Positions 17,659 to 26,121 of a stretch of 64,000 bases of DNA are shown piece after piece. The translations under genes were made by a program, and so were the position numbers. Position 1 is the first letter of the stretch; each line of letters begins with the position of its first letter. The DNA is from Pseudomonas sp. Irchel 3H7 (lineage in GTDB: Bacteria; Pseudomonadota; Gammaproteobacteria; Pseudomonadales; Pseudomonadaceae). The stretch covers positions 124,001-188,000 of the forward strand of contig NZ_FYEA01000002.1 of NCBI RefSeq assembly GCF_900187605.1, in the 5' to 3' direction. Under the pieces are notes generated by a model. The model was not told where the DNA came from. It did no database searches and worked only from the letters and a program-made list of their open reading frames with translations.

Positions 17659-18606
17659 TCAGGCGAAGTTCTGTTCCGCCGACCAGTTCTCGTACCAGTG
17701 ACGGAACAGCGAATACTGCTTCTCGGCATACCGCCGCTGCGAATCGCTCAACGCATCGGTTTCGTTGAAGTGCAGGGTGTATTCCTTGTCGCCGTTGAGC
17801 ACCATCAGGTGTTTGTAATACAGCACCAGGTCGCAGCCCTCATCGAACGACGACAGTACCGCCAGCGCCGATTCCAGTTCCCGCGCCTGGCGCCGTGCCT
17901 TGGCATCACCCTTGGCCGCTTGCTTGCTCAGCGCGACCAGTTGCAGTACTTCGCGGGGCAGGGCGTTGCCGATGCCGGTAATGGCGCCGGTGGCGTTGCA
18001 GTTGACAAAACCGTGGACCACTTGCGTGTCGACGCCGACCATCAAGGTCACGTCATCGTCCTTGGATGTGATGTTTTCAGCGGCGTAACGCAGGTCGGCG
18101 CCACCGCCGAATTCTTTGAAACCGATCAGGTTCGGGTACTCGCGGCGCAATTCGAAGAACAGGTCGGCGCGGGTGGCGAAGCCGTAGTAAGGGCTGTTGT
18201 AGATCACCGCCGGCAGATTCGGCGCGGCTTGCAGGATGGCGGCGAAATGGGCTTTTTGCGCCGTGACCGAAGCACCACGGGACAGCACACGCGGAATCAC
18301 CATCAAACCCTGCGCGCCGACTTTCGCCGCGTGCGCCGCATGGGAGACCGCTTCACGGGAATTCACCGCGCCGGTGCCCACGATCGTCGGGATGCCCGCC
18401 GCGACCAGACGCGCCACGCCTTCTTGACGCTCGGCCTCGGTCAGCAGCGGCCAGTCGCCCATGGAACCGCAATAGACCACGGCGCTCATGCCGATATCGA
18501 TCAGTTCGCGACCCTTGGCCACCAAGGCGTCGAAGTCCGGTTTGCGCTGGGCGGTGCACGGGGTCATCAGGGCCGGCATGCAACCGGTGAAGATGTTGTC
18601 GCTCAT
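17659..18606 (-). CDS. lhpC: Pyrroline-4-hydroxy-2-carboxylate deaminase (DHDPS family)
   Basis: 315 residues from ATG at 18604-18606 with AAGGAG upstream. DapA/NAL-type aldolase barrel: Tyr140 in IYNSPYYG and Schiff-base Lys164 in IGFKEFGGG; the substrate loop [11 protein letters not shown] differs from the TT motif of true DHDPS. In the hydroxyproline pathway this enzyme removes ammonia from delta1-pyrroline-4-hydroxy-2-carboxylate to give 2-oxoglutarate semialdehyde. It lies between the epimerase and the dehydrogenase genes, in pathway order. Confidence 0.9.
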   Translation of the reverse strand: MSDNIFTGCMPALMTPCTAQRKPDFDALVAKGRELIDIGMSAVVYCGSMGDWPLLTEAERQEGVARLVAAGIPTIVGTGAVNSREAVSHAAHAAKVGAQGLMVIPRVLSRGASVTAQKAHFAAILQAAPNLPAVIYNSPYYGFATRADLFFELRREYPNLIGFKEFGGGADLRYAAENITSKDDDVTLMVGVDTQVVHGFVNCNATGAITGIGNALPREVLQLVALSKQAAKGDAKARRQARELESALAVLSSFDEGCDLVLYYKHLMVLNGDKEYTLHFNETDALSDSQRRYAEKQYSLFRHWYENWSAEQNFA

Positions 18607-18661
18607 TGTTTTAACTCCTTGGCACATCGTTCAAATTGAGGTGAAAAGTCTGCGCGGTGGC

Positions 18662-19588
18662 TCAGATGCCCCACGCGAACGGGTCTGCTTCGTCGATCAG
18701 CAAGGTGCTGTCGGCGGTCATGTAAGCGCGGCCGGTGATGAACGGGCGCACTCGCTCGCCGTCCCATTCGAAGCGGCCTTCGAACTGGCTGCCGGTGATG
18801 CTCGCCTGCACCCAGGTGGCGCCGGGTTGCAGTTTGTCGTCGGCCGCGAGGCAGGCGAGTTTGGCGCTAGTGCCGGTGCCGCACGGAGAGCGGTCGTAGG
18901 CTTTGCCAGGGCACATGACGAAGTTGCGGCTGTCGGCAACGGCGTCGTCTGCAAACAGTTCGATGTGATCGATGACGGCGCCGTCCTCGCCGTAAATGCC
19001 CTGATCTTCGAGGGCCTTGAGCATTGCCCAGGTGTACGCCGTGAGGTGTTCGACGTTGTCCATCGTCAATGTCTGGCCGTGCTCGGAGACGAGGAAAAAC
19101 CAGTTGCCGCCATAGGCGATGTCGCCCAATACCTGACCGAATCCCGGCACGTCCACCGGCACCTGTTTGCGATGGCGGTAGGCGGGCACGTTGCCCAATG
19201 TCACCGAGCCGTCCTCATGCAACGTGGCGCTGACCGGGCCGACTGGCGTGTCGATTTTGTGGATGCCCGGTTGGATTTTTCCCAAGTACTGCAACGAATT
19301 GATCAGGCCGATGGTGCCGTGGCCGCACATGCCCAGATAACCGGCGTTGTTGAAGAAAATCACCCCGCACGTGGCGTCCGGCGAGACCGGCTCGCAATAC
19401 AGCGCGCCGACCAGCACATCGTTGCCACGAGGCTCCAGCAGGCAGGCGCGGCGCCATTGGTCATGCTGAGTGCGCAGCGCATCGCGTTTTTCCACCATGC
19501 TGTTGCCGGGCAGGTCGGGGAAGCCTGTCATCACCAGACGCGTGGGCTCACCGCCGGTGTGGGAATCAATGACGTGTACTCGTTTCAT
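18662..19588 (-). CDS. lhpA: 4-hydroxyproline 2-epimerase (proline racemase family)
   Basis: 308 residues. The two catalytic cysteines of hydroxyproline epimerases are at the expected positions: Cys88 in GMCGHGT and Cys236 in DRSPCGTGT. It converts trans-4-hydroxy-L-proline to cis-4-hydroxy-D-proline without cofactor in the cytosol. AAAGGAATC precedes the ATG. It is the first enzyme gene after the transporter in the leftward operon. Both cysteines being present excludes the trans-3-hydroxyproline dehydratase subgroup, in which one is replaced. Confidence 0.94.
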   Translation of the reverse strand: MKRVHVIDSHTGGEPTRLVMTGFPDLPGNSMVEKRDALRTQHDQWRRACLLEPRGNDVLVGALYCEPVSPDATCGVIFFNNAGYLGMCGHGTIGLINSLQYLGKIQPGIHKIDTPVGPVSATLHEDGSVTLGNVPAYRHRKQVPVDVPGFGQVLGDIAYGGNWFFLVSEHGQTLTMDNVEHLTAYTWAMLKALEDQGIYGEDGAVIDHIELFADDAVADSRNFVMCPGKAYDRSPCGTGTSAKLACLAADDKLQPGATWVQASITGSQFEGRFEWDGERVRPFITGRAYMTADSTLLIDEADPFAWGI

Positions 19589-19610
19589 GAATAGATTCCT
19601 TTAGGTGATT

Positions 19611-21236
19611 TCAGTAGGCGCCGGCAGGGCGCGCAGCCACGGTCGAGTCGGGGGCGGCGATTTCGCTTTCCTCATCATCGTCTTCCAGACGCAGCAGATG
19701 CGCCGGCACACCGGTCGCGGCGCCCCAGTAATAAATGCCGGTGGCGCATGCGGCGACGACGATCGTGTCGAACGGATGAGCGAGGATGCCGAGGCCACCA
19801 AAGGTGCCGAGTTTCGACAGCACGATGGTCACCGCGTAGAAGGCGATCAGCCACGCTGAACTACGCACCTGGCGGGCCAGATTGAGGTGGGCGGTCGGCA
19901 CGAAACGGCCGCACAAGAGATAGACGACGAACATCAGAATCTGCAGGCCAAGCAGCCACGACACGGTGTTCCAGCCCGACCAGTAGACAATCAGCGCGGC
20001 GATGATGAACGACACCGGCCCGAGCACGCCCATGCACTTGACCCGGAACGGCCGTGGCATGTCTGGCGCATTGCGGCGCAGCGCGGCCACGGACACGGGG
20101 GCCACGGCGTAGCTCAACACCAGCGCAGCGGAGACCACGTTGATCAGCGCCTCCCACGACGGAAACGGCAGGGTCCAGAACACCGACAGGGCGAAGGTCA
20201 GCCACAGCGCCGGACGTGGGATGCCGGATTTTTCGTCGATGTGGGTGAAGACCTTGAAGAAGGTGCCGGTCTGCGCCCAGCCGTAGATCACTCGCGGGGT
20301 GGCGTTCATGTAGATGTTGCCGCAGCCGCTTGGCGAGATCACCGCATCGGCGACCACCAGATAAGCCAGCCAACCCACACCCAGTGCCAGTGCAATGTCG
20401 CGGTACGGCAGGGAAAACTCTTTGCTGATCCCGGCCCAGCCATTGGCGAGCATTTCGGTCGGGATGCTGCCAAGAAAGGCCATTTGCAGCAGCACATAAA
20501 TCAACGTCGACAGCAGCACCGAGAGGATCAGCGCGATGGGAATAGTGCGCTGCGGATTCTTCACTTCACTGGCCACGGAGATGATTGGCGTCAGCCCCAG
20601 GTAAGCGAAAATCACGCCACCCGCCGACACCGCCATTTCGATACCGGACAAGCCGAACGGGGCGAAACCCTGCACGTGGAAGTTGGCCGGTTTGAAGAAG
20701 GTGAACAGCACACCGATCACCAGCAACGGCACGATGAATTTGAATACGCTGACCAGATTATTGGCCTTGGCGAAGGTCTTCACGCTGCGGTAGTTGAGCA
20801 GGAAGAAAATGCAGAGCAGACCAAACTGCACCATCCACCCGAGGATCGTCGGATCGCCGCTGCCAGCCTTGGTCAGCTCGGGAAACCATGCCGCCGCGTA
20901 TTGGCGCGAAGCAACCACTTCGATCGCCACCAGACTGGAAAACGCAATCAGGGTGATAAAACCCATCAAGTAGCCGAGCAACGGCCCGTGGGAGTACACC
21001 GGATAACGCACCACGCCACCGGCACGCGGCAGTGCAGCGCCGAGTTCACAGTAGACGATGCCCAGCAACAACACGGCGAAGCCGCCCAGCAGCCAGGAAA
21101 AAATCCCCGCCGGCCCGGCAATCGCGGACACATGACTGGCCGCGAACAACCAGCCGGAACCGAAGATCGCCCCCAGCCCGATAAATGTGAGGTCGATCAG
21201 TGAAAGCTGTTTTTTGAACTTGCCTTGGCCTGACAT
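19611..21236 (-). CDS. APC superfamily amino acid permease, probable hydroxyproline importer
   Basis: 541 residues with twelve or more membrane segments starting at LSLIDLTFIGLGAIFGSGWLF, the APC-family first-helix consensus. The C-terminus is a short cytosolic tail with an acidic patch (LEDDDEESEI). It is the promoter-proximal gene of the leftward hydroxyproline operon, 22 bases before the epimerase gene, so uptake of hydroxyproline is inferred. In other pseudomonads the uptake step is often an ABC importer, so this is an alternative layout. The promoter region to the divergent AraC gene (21237-21467) shows no clear operator to the eye. Confidence 0.85.
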   Translation of the reverse strand: MSGQGKFKKQLSLIDLTFIGLGAIFGSGWLFAASHVSAIAGPAGIFSWLLGGFAVLLLGIVYCELGAALPRAGGVVRYPVYSHGPLLGYLMGFITLIAFSSLVAIEVVASRQYAAAWFPELTKAGSGDPTILGWMVQFGLLCIFFLLNYRSVKTFAKANNLVSVFKFIVPLLVIGVLFTFFKPANFHVQGFAPFGLSGIEMAVSAGGVIFAYLGLTPIISVASEVKNPQRTIPIALILSVLLSTLIYVLLQMAFLGSIPTEMLANGWAGISKEFSLPYRDIALALGVGWLAYLVVADAVISPSGCGNIYMNATPRVIYGWAQTGTFFKVFTHIDEKSGIPRPALWLTFALSVFWTLPFPSWEALINVVSAALVLSYAVAPVSVAALRRNAPDMPRPFRVKCMGVLGPVSFIIAALIVYWSGWNTVSWLLGLQILMFVVYLLCGRFVPTAHLNLARQVRSSAWLIAFYAVTIVLSKLGTFGGLGILAHPFDTIVVAACATGIYYWGAATGVPAHLLRLEDDDEESEIAAPDSTVAARPAGAY

Positions 21237-21467
21237 GGCATCGCCTTCTTGTGAGTTATTGGATAGGCAGTTGTGTCACTCGGACGGCCAGACTTTGAAC
21301 TCATCAACGGTGGGGCGATTGATGTTTTGCCGCGGGTTCGATGACGAAATCAGCACAATGGCACCGATGAAACACGGCCCTCGACACGCCTTGAACGATG
21401 CTGCAATCTGCACGCGAACGCCGCATGGCGGGGACTTGGTCGATCCACGTTACGAGGGGAATCTCTG

Positions 21468-22238
21468 ATGCAGCAGGCGTTTTCGATCCTGGCCCAAGGC
21501 ATGAATGGCCAGCGTCCGCAGACACTGGAGGAACTCTTGGCCGGCGCCGCGCTGTTGTTGCCGATGCTTGATGTGATCCCCAATGCGGCGATTTTCATCA
21601 AGGATGTGCAGGCCCGTTACGTGCTCGCCAACCGCACGCTGGTGCAACGCTGTGGCTTGAAGGATTTGCGCCCGTTGCTCGGCAAAACCAGTGCGCAGGT
21701 GTTCCCGGCACAACTCGGACCGGGCTACACCGAGCAGGATCGCAAAGTGCTGGAGGAGGGCTTTGTGCTGGAGGATCAGCTGGAACTGCATCTGTACGGC
21801 AGTCGCGAACCGGGCTGGTGCCTGACGCACAAGCAGCCGCTGTACAACCGTGACGGGGTCATTATTGGTCTGGCGGGAATCTCGGTTGACCTGCAATCGG
21901 CCAGTGAAACGCACCCGGCATTCGAACGGCTGGCGGCTGTCGATGAGCATATTCGCGCGAATTTCAATCGCCGCGTCACCCTCGGTGAACTGACGCGAAT
22001 CGCCGGTATTTCAGTCGCGCAACTGGAGCGTTACTGCAAACGCGTATTCCACCTGACGCCACGGCAGATGATCCAGAAAGTACGCCTCGAACACGCGCAC
22101 CGCTTGCTGCACACCGACCTGCCAATTACCGATGTGGCATTGCAATGCGGCTATACCGATCACAGCGCCTTCACACGCCAGTTCAAGGCCTCGACCGGGT
22201 TTACTCCGCGCGAGTATCGCCAGGCCACCTCACCCTGA
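21468..22238 (+). CDS. lhpR: PAS-AraC regulator of the hydroxyproline cluster
   Basis: 256 residues. A PAS-like sensor domain covers about residues 20-145 (LDVIPNAAIFIKDVQARYVLANRTL, QPLYNRDGVIIGLAGISVDL) and an AraC double helix-turn-helix follows (LGELTRIAGISVAQLERYCKRVF and ITDVALQCGYTDHSAFTRQFK). GAGGGGAATC precedes the ATG. It is divergent from the transporter-lhpACGB operon and is the obvious activator responding to hydroxyproline. The symbol follows the P. aeruginosa AraC regulator of this pathway and is by context. Confidence 0.8.
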   Translation: MQQAFSILAQGMNGQRPQTLEELLAGAALLLPMLDVIPNAAIFIKDVQARYVLANRTLVQRCGLKDLRPLLGKTSAQVFPAQLGPGYTEQDRKVLEEGFVLEDQLELHLYGSREPGWCLTHKQPLYNRDGVIIGLAGISVDLQSASETHPAFERLAAVDEHIRANFNRRVTLGELTRIAGISVAQLERYCKRVFHLTPRQMIQKVRLEHAHRLLHTDLPITDVALQCGYTDHSAFTRQFKASTGFTPREYRQATSP

Positions 22239-22260
22239 TGAAATGGTATTGAAGCGCTAT

Positions 22261-22337
22261 GGAGCTGCCGAAGGCTGCGATCTTTTGATTCTGTTTTTTA
22301 AGATCAAGATCAACAGATCGCAGCCTTCGGCAGCTCC
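22261..22337. repeat. REP-type inverted repeat, 23-bp arms
   Basis: Arms at 22261-22283 and 22315-22337 are perfect reverse complements, beginning GGAGCTGCCGAAGGCTGCGA. This is a familiar Pseudomonas intergenic palindrome; it lies between convergent lhpR and lysE-like genes and could act as a bidirectional 3' end structure. Confidence 0.92.
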
Positions 22338-22347
22338 TACAGTGGAG

Positions 22348-22944
22348 TTACGTCAGGACAGTCAGCCAGGCCGAGAGCAGTAACAACAGCGCGAGTGCTG
22401 CGTTCATCCGCTTGAACGCCTTTGGCGATCCCATCAGCCGCGCACTGCCCACACCCAGCAACGCCCAGAACGTCATGCACGGCAGCGACACCAGCAGAAA
22501 TGCCAACGACAACACCAGTAATCGCAGTGTCTTGTCACCACCGCCGACAAATACGCTGACCACCGCCACGGCCATCATCCACACCTTGGGATTGACCAGT
22601 TGCAGCATGGCCGCGCCCAGCACGCTGAGACTTTCGGCCTGCGTCTCAGCCGGGTCCAGCGATGGCGGCGCGCTGCGAAAGATCTGCCACGCCAGCCAGC
22701 TCAACCAGAGCACACCGCCCCAGGCCATGGCTTGCTGCACGCGCGGGTAGCGCAGCAAGGTTTCGCCGGCACCGAGGCCGACCACCAATACAATCAGTGC
22801 CGCCGCCGCGCAGGCGCCAAAAATGATCGGCAACGTGGCGAGCAGGCCTTGGCGCGAACTGTGGCTCAACACCAGAATATTGGTCGGCCCCGGCGTAATC
22901 GAGGCAACGAAAGCGAATAGCAGGAAGGGCAATAATGACGCCAT
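22348..22944 (-). CDS. LysE/RhtB family amino acid exporter
   Basis: 198 residues with six predicted membrane helices. The N-terminal LysE motif is FAFVASITPGPTNILVLSHSSRQG and a later conserved loop is LVNPKVWMMAVAVVSVF. The family exports amino acids such as lysine, homoserine or threonine across the inner membrane. It is followed on the minus strand by nothing but the REP palindrome, and the AraC gene 55 bases upstream runs the same way, so the two may form one unit. Confidence 0.9.
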   Translation of the reverse strand: MASLLPFLLFAFVASITPGPTNILVLSHSSRQGLLATLPIIFGACAAAALIVLVVGLGAGETLLRYPRVQQAMAWGGVLWLSWLAWQIFRSAPPSLDPAETQAESLSVLGAAMLQLVNPKVWMMAVAVVSVFVGGGDKTLRLLVLSLAFLLVSLPCMTFWALLGVGSARLMGSPKAFKRMNAALALLLLLSAWLTVLT

Positions 22945-22998
22945 GGGCGGATTCCTTGGAAGTAAACACAGGAAGCCATGATCGCCAGTCGGTGTACG

Positions 22999-23856
22999 TC
23001 AGTCTGGAAGGTTTGAGCAGCGCTTGCGGTAGTCGGCGGGGGTGAGTTGGTAGGCGCGACGGAACCAGCGACCGAGATGACTCTGGTCGGCAAAACCGAG
23101 CACGCTGGCGACCTGCGCCGGCGTTTCCCCCCGAGCCAGCAACTGACGCGCCTTGGCCAGACGCAGCTGGATCAGGTACGCGTGCGGCGCCAAGCCAAAA
23201 GCCGACTTGAAGGCGCGGCTAAGACGAAAACGGTCGACCCCGCAGACCCGCGCGAGATCATCGAGACCGATATCTTCATAGGTGTGCGCGTGCAGATAAT
23301 CCCGCGCCAGTTGCGCCACCAACGGCAGGCGAGGATCGAAATCCTGGCGTTTGCGCCACGCGAGATGGCGCGTGAGCGAGCCGAGCAAGCCATCGATGGC
23401 GGTCTGGCGGACAATGCGCAGATCGCCGTCATGCAACGCATGAAAAGCGTGACTGATCGCTGTGGCCAGACGCGGATCCTGACTCAGCGTATCGGCAAAA
23501 CCGGGCTGGCTGTCGGACGGTGCATCTTCGAACAGCGCGTGCATTTCACGCTCAAGCCAATGCGGATCGAGGTAGAGCATCGAATAGGTAAAACCCTCCT
23601 CGGTAGGCGCTTGCCCATCGTGGATTTCCCCCGGCTCCAGCAAGAACACGTTGCCCGGCGTACTGCGATGGCGCATGCGGCGGCAATTGAACTGCTGCAC
23701 ACCTTGCTCGGTGACGCCGACGAGGAAACTGTCATGCCAGTGCGGATCGTAGGCATGGCCCTCAAAGTGAGCGCGAATCGATTCAATCCCGGTGTCGACA
23801 TCCTGGGACAGCTCGATCCAGTTGCGTTTATCCACGGAGGCTCCAGAGTTCGCCAT
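22999..23856 (-). CDS. AraC family regulator with cupin sensor domain
   Basis: 285 residues if started at ATG 23854-23856; ATG at 23872-23874 or the frame start at 23895 are possible and no Shine-Dalgarno decides. N-terminal AraC_binding cupin (HAYDPHWHDSFLVGVTEQG, LLEPGEIHDGQ), C-terminal double helix-turn-helix (IGLDDLARVCGVDRFRLSRAFKSAFG; VASVLGFADQSHLGRWFRRAY). Same strand and just upstream of the LysE exporter, which this class of regulator commonly controls. Confidence 0.88.
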   Translation of the reverse strand: MANSGASVDKRNWIELSQDVDTGIESIRAHFEGHAYDPHWHDSFLVGVTEQGVQQFNCRRMRHRSTPGNVFLLEPGEIHDGQAPTEEGFTYSMLYLDPHWLEREMHALFEDAPSDSQPGFADTLSQDPRLATAISHAFHALHDGDLRIVRQTAIDGLLGSLTRHLAWRKRQDFDPRLPLVAQLARDYLHAHTYEDIGLDDLARVCGVDRFRLSRAFKSAFGLAPHAYLIQLRLAKARQLLARGETPAQVASVLGFADQSHLGRWFRRAYQLTPADYRKRCSNLPD

Positions 23857-23972
23857 TGAAAGGTGCGGCCCCATAAAATACCGCGCAATGATCATCGACG
23901 TTTAGAAGATTTGTGCAGGTGAGGGGACTAGACTCTGCAGGTCACGACCCCTTTGCCGGCAGGTGGAATGCG

Positions 23973-24248
23973 ATGATTAACCGATGCTCGCTCTGGGGCA
24001 TGCTCACCCTGATCGGGCTTAGCCTGACGCTTGGCGCAGGCTGCTCCAGCCGAAAACACTATCCACCCTCGGGGGTTGGCGATGCCTGCTACGCCAAAGC
24101 CTTGCCGACGGTCGGCGAGGGCGGTCTGGCCTGGGGCTCCAGCCTGAACATGGCCCGGCAGAAATCGTTGAACAACTGCATCCGTTATGCCGGGCGCTCC
24201 GGGGGCACGCCGGATACCTGTCAGGTGGTGTTGGCCAAATGCCGATAG
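23973..24248 (+). CDS. Small secreted or lipid-anchored protein
   Basis: 91 residues from ATG at 23973 (AGGTGG upstream). N-terminal signal MINRCSLWGMLTLIGLSLTLGAGCSS ends in a lipobox-like LGAGC, with Gly at -3 making it slightly atypical. The mature part holds four more cysteines (DACYAK, LNNCIRY, DTCQVVLAKC) and no family was recognised. Probably an outer-envelope lipoprotein with disulfides. It ends 68 bases before the MarR-GNAT gene. Confidence 0.65.
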   Translation: MINRCSLWGMLTLIGLSLTLGAGCSSRKHYPPSGVGDACYAKALPTVGEGGLAWGSSLNMARQKSLNNCIRYAGRSGGTPDTCQVVLAKCR

Positions 24249-24255
24249 CTTTCTG

Positions 24256-24298
24256 TTGACATGGTTGCTTTTGGCAAATATATAGTTGCTTTAAGCAA
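24256..24298 (+). promoter_or_regulatory. Promoter with tandem MarR-type operators
   Basis: TTGACA (24256-24261) and TATATA (24279-24284) are 17 bases apart. Two 13-bp inverted repeats, TTGCTTTTGGCAA (24265-24277) and TTGCTTTAAGCAA (24286-24298), share the form TTGC-N5-GCAA and are 21 bases apart centre to centre, two helical turns. One lies in the spacer and one over the start region, a layout for autorepression by the MarR-type gene that follows. Confidence 0.7.
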
Positions 24299-24315
24299 TT
24301 ATCTGAGTGTTTGCC

Positions 24316-25239
24316 ATGTCCAGCAGCCATCTCCTCGAGCAAGCCGATGTTGTGCGCGGCTTCAATCGTTTTTACACCCATCAGATCGGCGTATTGCAGG
24401 AGCATTTGCTGCAAAGCGACTACTCGCTGACTGAGCTGCGCATTTTGTATGAGCTGGCCTCGCGTGGCGACCTGACCAGCGCCGATCTACGCCAGATGCT
24501 TGGGCTGGACGCCGGCTACATGAGTCGCATCATCAGTGGTTTCGAGAAGCGTGGCCTGATCCAGAAAGTCCCGTCGCCGACCGACGCCCGCGCCGCGCAA
24601 TTGCACCTTACCGAGCTGGGCCGTGAAATTCTGATCCCGTTGGAAAAGGCTTCCCGTGAACAGATCGTCACCATGCTCAAGCGATTACCTGAACCGCAGC
24701 AAAAACGTCTGATCGGCGCCATGACGCTGATCCAGACACTGCTGCAAGGCAACAAGGATTCGAACTACGTGTTACGCGATCCGCAGCCCGGTGACATGGG
24801 CACGGTGATGCAACAGCAAGCCGCGCTGTATAGCCGCGAATACGGCTGGAATTCGGAGTTCGAAACACTGGTGGCCGAGGTGGTCGCCAAGTACCTGCGT
24901 GATTACGACCCGACAAGCGAGCGCTGCTGGATTGCGGAAAAGGACGGCAAGGTTATTGGCTCTGTGTTTATCGTCCGCCAGGATGAAACGACCGCCAAAC
25001 TGCGCATGCTCTACGTCGACGCCAGCGCGCGGGGCTTGGGCATTGGCAGTCGTCTGGTCGAGGAGTGCATGCGATTTGCCCGACAGATTGGCTACCAGAA
25101 AATGACCTTGTGGACGACCAGCAACCTGACGGCTGCGCGCAAGATTTATCAGCAGGCGGGGTTTGAACTGGTGGAGGAGGAGGCGGTTCACAGCTTTGGC
25201 AAGGATCTGGTGAGTCAGACGTGGGCGCGGGCGCTGTGA
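24316..25239 (+). CDS. MarR-GNAT fusion: regulator with acetyltransferase domain
   Basis: 307 residues from ATG 24316 (a GTG at 24307 is possible). N-terminal MarR winged helix (residues about 10-140): SLTELRILYELASRGDLTSADLRQMLGLDAGYMSRIISGFEKRGL. C-terminal GNAT acetyltransferase (about 155-300) with the acetyl-CoA loop YVDASARGLGIGSRLVEECMRFARQ and TLWTTSNLTAARKIYQQAGF. The fusion is recurrent in bacteria; some members acetylate small amines or proteins. The two TTGC-N5-GCAA operators just upstream suggest autoregulation. No target gene is adjacent. Confidence 0.88.
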   Translation: MSSSHLLEQADVVRGFNRFYTHQIGVLQEHLLQSDYSLTELRILYELASRGDLTSADLRQMLGLDAGYMSRIISGFEKRGLIQKVPSPTDARAAQLHLTELGREILIPLEKASREQIVTMLKRLPEPQQKRLIGAMTLIQTLLQGNKDSNYVLRDPQPGDMGTVMQQQAALYSREYGWNSEFETLVAEVVAKYLRDYDPTSERCWIAEKDGKVIGSVFIVRQDETTAKLRMLYVDASARGLGIGSRLVEECMRFARQIGYQKMTLWTTSNLTAARKIYQQAGFELVEEEAVHSFGKDLVSQTWARAL

Positions 25240-25283
25240 TCTGATTTTCATCGGCGGGTGCAGTGAAAAGGCAGACGAAAAAA

Positions 25284-25340
25284 AACCGCCTTTGCGGGGC
25301 GGTTCTTTTGTAAACCTTGGTTTGCGACCGAGGTTTTTTG
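25284..25340 (+). terminator. Two tandem intrinsic terminators
   Basis: Hairpin 1: AACCGCC / GGCGGTT (25284-25304) then CTTTTG. Hairpin 2: AAACCTTGG / CCGAGGTTT (25312-25336, one G-T pair) then TTTTG. They close the MarR-GNAT transcript and insulate the island downstream. Confidence 0.8.
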
Positions 25341-25342
25341 CT

Positions 25343-25361
25343 TCACTAGCTGCTTTAACGT
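25343..25361 (+). repeat. Copy 1 of a 19-base direct repeat
   Basis: TCACTAGCTGCTTTAACGT occurs identically here and at 25641-25659, 298 bases apart. Copy 1 directly follows the tandem terminators. No TATAAT-like box lies at the matching distance downstream of this copy. Confidence 0.8.
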
Positions 25362-25640
25362 TCGCTCATGGTAGGAGTCTTTGTGCCCCCTTGCAAGGTT
25401 AAAGTTCGTAAGAAACTGGTTGTTTACGCTATTTCATTTTCATAAAAGGCTGGCAGAAATAATGGTTAACAAAACAGAAAATTACTTTTCCTGAAAGCCT
25501 CTGAATGAAGGTTATGATGCGGGCGCTCACTTGTTCGAGCAGCGGTGAGGCCAGGCTGGTGACCAAACGGTTTCATGCCCTTTGACACGGTTTTGCACCC
25601 GTGCCGGAATGATGTTTCGGAGGGATTTCAACCGGCCGCC
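25362..25640. other. AT-rich intergenic stretch, possible untranslated or sRNA region
   Basis: No ORF with a ribosome site was found on either strand. The left half (about 25400-25500) is AT-rich relative to the genes around it and contains a loose TTGTTT-N17-TAAAAG that could be a promoter reading right. Together with the sequence to 25886 it may be transcribed as one non-coding or leader RNA. Confidence 0.35.
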
Positions 25641-25659
25641 TCACTAGCTGCTTTAACGT
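25641..25659 (+). repeat. Copy 2 of the 19-base direct repeat
   Basis: Identical to 25343-25361. In this copy TTTAAC (25652-25657) is 18 bases from a TATGAT box, so the repeat may contribute the -35 element of the promoter for the small ORF. Confidence 0.8.
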
Positions 25660-25681
25660 GCAGGCTGAAGGCAAGTATGAT
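25652..25681 (+). promoter_or_regulatory. Possible promoter of the 32-residue ORF
   Basis: TTTAAC (25652-25657), 18-base spacer, TATGAT (25676-25681). The start of transcription would fall near 25688, about 43 bases before the ATG. Confidence 0.45.
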
Positions 25682-25730
25682 CCGGTAAGTTTGCTGGAGG
25701 TTTGGCCCCCAGCCCTGGAGGCCAAAACGT

Positions 25731-25829
25731 ATGAAGCTTTTGCTGCGTACGCTGAGCCTTGTATGGAGATTGTTTAAAGCCTTTCGCTTTTACGAGTTCC
25801 TGCGAGACCACTTTGACGACCTGAAGTAA
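25731..25829 (+). CDS. 32-residue amphipathic small protein, unrecognised
   Basis: ATG 25731 to TAA 25829 encodes 32 residues beginning MKLLLRTLSLVWRLFKAFR and ending HFDDLK. GGAGG at 25717-25721, nine bases before the ATG, is a near-perfect Shine-Dalgarno; a strong terminator follows 18 bases after the stop. The peptide would form an amphipathic helix, basic and aromatic in the first two thirds and acidic at the end, suiting a peripheral membrane association. Too short for ordinary gene finding. Family unknown; type I toxin-like, leader-like and regulatory roles are all open. Confidence 0.55.
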   Translation: MKLLLRTLSLVWRLFKAFRFYEFLRDHFDDLK

Positions 25830-25847
25830 GGGCCGTTGAGGTGGGAG

Positions 25848-25886
25848 AAGCCCGTTTCAGTTTCGACTGGAACGGGCTTTTTTTGT
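25848..25886 (+). terminator. Strong intrinsic terminator after the small ORF
   Basis: 14-bp stem AAGCCCGTTTCAGT / ACTGGAACGGGCTT (one G-T pair) closed by a TTCG tetraloop and followed by seven T. Among the strongest terminators in the window. Confidence 0.92.
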
Positions 25887-26121
25887 TTTTTTAAAACTGT
25901 CATAAGTAGGATTTTTCTGTGTCGGATTTTTTTGCGTGTAGGGCATTTCTTTGGCAAGTGTAGGCCTAGTTCAAACCACCCCGTAATCCGCAAAAAAACG
26001 TTCGATTATCGAGCACCCAAACCTTTGTCCAATTGCCCACCCTCATACTCCGGGCGTACTGTGAGTCGTGATGCCTGAAACCCCGTGATCCCAAAATAAC
26101 GACAACAACGAGCAATGCCCC
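25887..26121. other. AT-rich spacer before benR
   Basis: No gene is supported here. The benR promoter should be within it, but no clear -35/-10 pair stands out. Confidence 0.4.

Noticed and set aside
19887..21203. 438-codon plus-strand frame opposite the APC permease
   Set aside because: Shadow frame; composition is His/Gln/Arg-rich without any fold pattern.
22261..22337. Intrinsic terminator rather than a repeat
   Set aside because: Long arms without a T run, and the same type recurs elsewhere in pseudomonads; listed as a REP palindrome, though it may also stop transcription.
25790..25993. 67-codon minus-strand frame across the terminator
   Set aside because: It reads through the hairpin, has no ribosome site, and is best explained by the terminator and AT-rich spacer.
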